Of a stretch of DNA of 64,000 nt, positions 61,568-64,000 are shown piece by piece. Origin of the DNA: QIAW01 sp035487295 (GTDB lineage: Bacteria; Acidobacteriota; Terriglobia; Terriglobales; Acidobacteriaceae); the NCBI GenBank assembly GCA_035487295.1, contig DATHMH010000010.1, positions 62,001 through 126,000 of the forward strand, read 5' to 3'. A program made the translations under genes and the position numbers. Each line of letters begins with the position of its first letter. Position 1 is the first letter of the stretch. The notes beneath the pieces were generated by a model. The model saw only the letters and a program-made list of their open reading frames with translations. It was not told where the DNA came from and searched no databases.

Positions 61568-62032
61568 TTGACAGCAAACGTGAAAATAGCCGGAAACCGG
61601 GTTTCGTACACGCTGGATTCCACACTGGAAAGCGTGAATCGTGCGGAACAGACTGCCGAAGGGATGGCGGCCAAGGCGGGATTCTCTGAAGACGACCGGC
61701 ATCGCATCTCTATGGCGGTGCGCGAGGCGGCGGTGAACGCCGTGCTGCACGGGAATGCCTACGATCCGAGCAAGAAGGTGCGGGTTTCGTTCGAGAACAC
61801 GGGAGAGGCGCTGGTCATCACCATTGCCGATGAGGGCCCGGGATTGTGTGAGGATGATGTTCCCAATCCGCTGGCGCCTGAGAATTTGCTGAAACAATCG
61901 GGGCGTGGTATTTTCCTCATCCGTTCCTTTATGGATCAGGTGCAGTTTCGCACCCTGGCGCCCGGCACAGAAATTACTTTAATCAAGCTTGTCCCCGGCA
62001 ATTCCGGGGAACACACGGAGGAAGCAAAGTGA
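61568..62032 (+). CDS. Anti-sigma factor/serine kinase, RsbW-like
   Basis: 154 residues from TTG at 61568 (GTG at 61580 is an alternative; neither has a strong site). HATPase_c_2 fold: N box REAAVNAVLHGN, G1 box ADEGPG, G2 region GRGIFLIRSFMD. RsbW/SpoIIAB proteins bind a sigma factor and phosphorylate their antagonist. The stop overlaps the next gene's GTG by 4 nt (GTGA), so the pair is translationally coupled. Confidence 0.87.
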   Translation: MTANVKIAGNRVSYTLDSTLESVNRAEQTAEGMAAKAGFSEDDRHRISMAVREAAVNAVLHGNAYDPSKKVRVSFENTGEALVITIADEGPGLCEDDVPNPLAPENLLKQSGRGIFLIRSFMDQVQFRTLAPGTEITLIKLVPGNSGEHTEEAK

Positions 62033-62376
62033 CTATGAAGTCCAGTACCCGGCAGGTGGATGGCGTGACAGTTGTAGACCTGAGCGGAAGAATCACGCTC
62101 GGCGAAGGCAGCGTCGTGCTGCGCGATACGGTGCGCGATTTGATCGCGCATGGGGATAAGAAGATTCTCCTGAACCTCGGAGACGTCACCTACATCGACA
62201 GTTCGGGGATCGGCGAACTGGTGAGCGCCTTTACCACCGTTCGCAATCAGGGCGGCGAGTTGAAGCTGCTCAAACTTACCAAGAAGGTCCATGACCTGCT
62301 GCAAATCACCAAACTTTACACCGTCTTCGACGTCAGGGACGACGAGGCCCAGGCCATCAGTTCATTCAAGAAATAA
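62029..62376 (+). CDS. Anti-anti-sigma factor, STAS domain
   Basis: 115 residues. One STAS domain with the phosphorylatable Ser in VTYIDSSGIGELVSA, as in RsbV/SpoIIAA. Its unphosphorylated form binds the RsbW-like kinase and frees the sigma factor. No sigma factor or phosphatase gene is nearby. The stop is followed at once by a TCATTG array. Confidence 0.92.
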   Translation: MTMKSSTRQVDGVTVVDLSGRITLGEGSVVLRDTVRDLIAHGDKKILLNLGDVTYIDSSGIGELVSAFTTVRNQGGELKLLKLTKKVHDLLQITKLYTVFDVRDDEAQAISSFKK

Positions 62377-62451
62377 TTGTCCCATTGCGTCATCGGGTCA
62401 TTGAATCATTGATTGCAATGACCCAATGATTCACTGACTCAATGACCCAAT
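62377..62451. repeat. Short inverted TCATTG array, copy e
   Basis: GGGTCATTG (62395-62403) pairs with CAATGACCC (62440-62448), and GAATCATTG (62403-62411) with CAATGATTC (62424-62432). It fills the whole spacer between the STAS gene stop and the selenoprotein start and leaves no ribosome site. Confidence 0.88.
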
Positions 62452-62452
62452 C

Positions 62453-62977
62453 ATGCGTATCACCCGCCTAGACCGCTCCCAGGTTGACGCCGAATCGCAG
62501 GCCGTCTATGACGATTTCATGCGCGAGCGCGGCAACGTGCCCAACATGTTCCGCAGCGTGGCCCACCGCCCCGAGATCATGCGCACCATGGTGGCGCACT
62601 TCCGCGCCGTCATGAATACGGGCACGGTACCCAAGAAGCTGAAGGAATTGGTCATCCTGCGGACCACCCAGCTCAACCGCTGCGAGTATTGACTGGCCTC
62701 GCATACCGTCTTGGCAAGACGGCTGGGCTGGAGCGACGATCAGATTACCAATCTCGCCGAGTTCGAGAAGCGGACTGATTTTTCGGATGCTGAGAAGGCC
62801 GCTTTGCGCCTGGCCGAACGCATGACCCTGGACGCGCACAAAGTAGACGAAGATTTGTGGAAACAATTGCGGCAACATTTCAATGAGGGCGAAGTTGTGG
62901 AGCTGTGCGCCGCCATCGGACTGTTTAACTACTTCAATCGCTTTAATGATGCGTTGAGGATGGAACCAACAAAATAA
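62453..62977 (+). CDS. Probable selenoprotein, AhpD/CMD-like peroxidase family
   Basis: 174 residues if UGA at 62690-62692 is read as selenocysteine. The same frame is open on both sides of this one UGA (62453-62689 and 62693-62977). The protein reads LVILRTTQLNRCEY-Sec-LASHTVLAR: Cys77, Sec80 and His84 with Glu65 reproduce the AhpD catalytic set (Glu118, Cys130, Cys133, His137 in M. tuberculosis) with identical spacings of 12, 3 and 4. AhpD/CMD proteins are small thiol peroxidases or disulfide reductases. Selenocysteine versions of AhpD-like and CMD proteins are known from bacterial surveys (from memory). selA/B/C/D are not in this window. The alternative is a nonsense mutation. Confidence 0.8.
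62690..62722 (+). promoter_or_regulatory. UGA codon and candidate bacterial SECIS hairpin
   Basis: After UGA (62690-62692) and 13 nt, the 17-nt hairpin CCGTCTT-GGC-AAGACGG (62706-62722) forms seven perfect pairs with a G first in the loop. The loop begins 21 nt after the UGA, within the bacterial SECIS range. Size and place are close to the 17-nt minihelix of E. coli fdhF, though no bulged U is seen. Confidence 0.72.
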
Positions 62978-62979
62978 GA

Positions 62980-63013
62980 TTGGGTCATTGAGTCATCGGA
63001 TCATTGGGGCATT
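62980..63013. repeat. TCATTG array, copy f
   Basis: Starts 3 nt after the stop at 62977: GGGTCATTGAGTCATCGGA and two further units. Single orientation. Confidence 0.85.
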
Positions 63014-63035
63014 GGCGTGCCGGTTGAGCCAATAT

Positions 63036-63614
63036 TTATTCAACCAAGTTTGACCAAAATTCAATATGTTTGATTTCACAGCCGTGCCGAACACCCCTGA
63101 AATATTGTCCAGGTCCGCGAAAGTAATAGCTGAACTCATTCTCAAAATAATCAAACAAATCAGTGCCATAGTAGATGATGTCGGTTTGATGAACGGAAAA
63201 AACCGGGTTACCGGGTTCATTCGGACGATCGGGTATGTAACGGTGACTTGCGATTGGAATTAAGGTCGGAGCGTTTTTAACGGCTTCCCGCGCGATATTA
63301 AAGGCTACATTGAGAGATGCCGGACGTTCACCCCATTCGGCCCGCCAGAAGACATTGTTTTCTATATCGAAACACATTCCCTCAAGAGGCCATCCCAAAC
63401 GGTCACGAATTCTTTCTTTTTCAGTGTGCCGCCAATTTATGAAGCCGTTTGAGACAGGCAGGGCAAACATTAAGAAGTCCCTTAAATCAGGCGGGAACCG
63501 AAAAGAGTATTCTTCCTCGATGTTTTGAATCTCTCTGGCAGTAAGCGCGGGGGTAAAGCTAACCCCAGCTTTTTCCAGCACGTTCTTGTAATATTCAAGC
63601 TTTGCGGTTTCCAT
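63036..63614 (-). CDS. SMI1/KNR4 (SUKH) family protein
   Basis: 192 residues. SUKH signature: LTAREIQNIEEEYSFRFPPD, then LRDFLMFALPVSNGFINW near residue 55, and beta-rich C-terminal part. Bacterial SUKH proteins are best known as immunity proteins against nuclease and deaminase toxins, but free-standing ones are common. No toxin is adjacent here; the RHS gene is 15 kb away. Ends convergently with the selenoprotein gene. Confidence 0.8.
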   Translation of the reverse strand: METAKLEYYKNVLEKAGVSFTPALTAREIQNIEEEYSFRFPPDLRDFLMFALPVSNGFINWRHTEKERIRDRLGWPLEGMCFDIENNVFWRAEWGERPASLNVAFNIAREAVKNAPTLIPIASHRYIPDRPNEPGNPVFSVHQTDIIYYGTDLFDYFENEFSYYFRGPGQYFRGVRHGCEIKHIEFWSNLVE

Positions 63615-63627
63615 GACGAGCCCGCCT

Positions 63628-64000
63628 CTATACCAATCCTTTGCGTAACTCTTCCAGCGGGTACTTGGTTCCCCGCCAGGTCACGCCTCCGTTCCACAGG
63701 GTCACGCAGGCGGAGCGCAGCATGGCATAGATCAACAGCACAGCTCCGATGGGATGCGTCAGGACATAAAGGGGCGATATAGGAGCGCGGAACGACATGC
63801 CCAGATAAAAACAGAAGATCGATCCCAGGGCCAGCACAAAACCTAGCTTGCTCCAGCCGGGAGCGAAGACAGCGCCGACGTAGGGCAAGAGCAAAACAAA
63901 AATCAGGCCGGCAACACTGAGCAGCGCCCGCCACCATTGAAATTGGGAAAAGGCAAAGAAGTTCTTGGTCACATTACGAACGAAGCCCAGTGCCCCGGTC
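63628..64000 (-). CDS. C-terminal part of a GT2-type glycosyltransferase (cut by window edge)
   Basis: The minus-strand frame is open to base 64000 (TGALGFVRNVT before the GTG at 63972), so the 5' end lies outside the window. Two to three hydrophobic helices (LLSVAGLIFVLLLPYVGAVF, LGFVLALGSIFCFYLG) are followed by GGVTWRGTKYPLEELRKGLV, a C-terminal phrase seen in membrane GT2 enzymes related to hopanoid-linked or ceramide-type glycosyltransferases. Substrate unknown. Gap of 13 bp to the SUKH gene. Confidence 0.72.
   Translation of the reverse strand, partial: TGALGFVRNVTKNFFAFSQFQWWRALLSVAGLIFVLLLPYVGAVFAPGWSKLGFVLALGSIFCFYLGMSFRAPISPLYVLTHPIGAVLLIYAMLRSACVTLWNGGVTWRGTKYPLEELRKGLV

Noticed and set aside
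62690..62692. TGA as a simple nonsense mutation splitting the CMD gene
   Set aside because: Both flanking parts are free of other damage, the TGA is at the exact catalytic Cys column, and a SECIS-like hairpin follows at the right distance. Not excluded, but less likely.

Overview
The window looks like chromosome of an Acidobacteriota member, probably Terriglobia/Koribacter-like. The reasons are gene content and style: several secreted proteins built from carboxypeptidase-regulatory-like (CarboxypepD_reg) domains, secreted TPR proteins, a very large RHS/YD-repeat protein, a moderately high G+C composition, strong AGGAGG ribosome sites mixed with TTG/GTG starts, and many short-period intergenic repeats. 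This placement is inferred from gene families only. No rRNA gene is present to confirm it.

Layout. 1-5149: two CarboxypepD_reg proteins (the first cut by the window edge) and a secreted lipase-like hydrolase. 5511-8208: the two subunits of a 2-oxoacid:acceptor oxidoreductase (KorAB). 8862-11144: an exported amidase and a small membrane protein. 11444-14835: a second, paralogous copy of the CarboxypepD_reg gene pair, then a CHRD-domain protein. 15671-18224: a divergent Sfp-type phosphopantetheinyl transferase and citramalate synthase. 18266-18586: tRNA-Lys(UUU), with its 3' end repeated twice more in a tandem 123-124 bp unit. 18724-25080: a signalling and nitrogen cluster (PAS histidine kinase, FixJ-type regulator, GAF-ANTAR antiterminator, Amt, PII, two small proteins). 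25061-29328: an ABC exporter, a beta-barrel protein and AroA on the minus strand. 29536-36664: secreted TPR proteins, a hydrolase, a PspC protein and a DUF5666-like protein. 36837-40984: ThiD, an IS remnant, RlpA, small proteins and glutaryl-CoA dehydrogenase. 41917-47493: a giant RHS protein preceded by G-tract/palindrome repeats. 47733-52859: a deoxyhypusine-synthase remnant, a 2-hydroxyacid dehydrogenase, GpmI, an EamA transporter and enolase. 53099-58348: a quinone-oxidoreductase-like MDR, XdhC, a MocA-like transferase, a HAD phosphatase, a zinc-ribbon protein, an IscU-like scaffold and a BtuF-like protein. 58597-64000: MutT, a PRC/MgtE_N/CBS protein, an RsbW/RsbV pair, a probable selenoprotein of the AhpD/CMD family, a SUKH protein and the end of a GT2 glycosyltransferase.

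The strongest unusual signal is at 62453-62977. An AhpD/CMD-like reading frame is interrupted only by one in-frame UGA, exactly where the resolving cysteine of the CxxC motif belongs, and a 17-nt hairpin of bacterial SECIS type starts 14 nt downstream. The second theme is a set of short-period degenerate repeat arrays in intergenic spacers (cores TCATTG, GTAATT, CAGCA, GAAACT, GCGGAT). They repeatedly begin within a few bases of a stop codon, are often arranged as inverted pairs, and in places have entered coding sequence. The third is the triplicated tRNA-Lys 3' end.

Functionally the window mixes central metabolism (enolase, GpmI, KorAB, GcdH), biosynthesis (AroA, CimA, ThiD), nitrogen sensing and uptake, and envelope or secreted proteins of unknown role. 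No prophage, CRISPR array or intact insertion sequence was seen.
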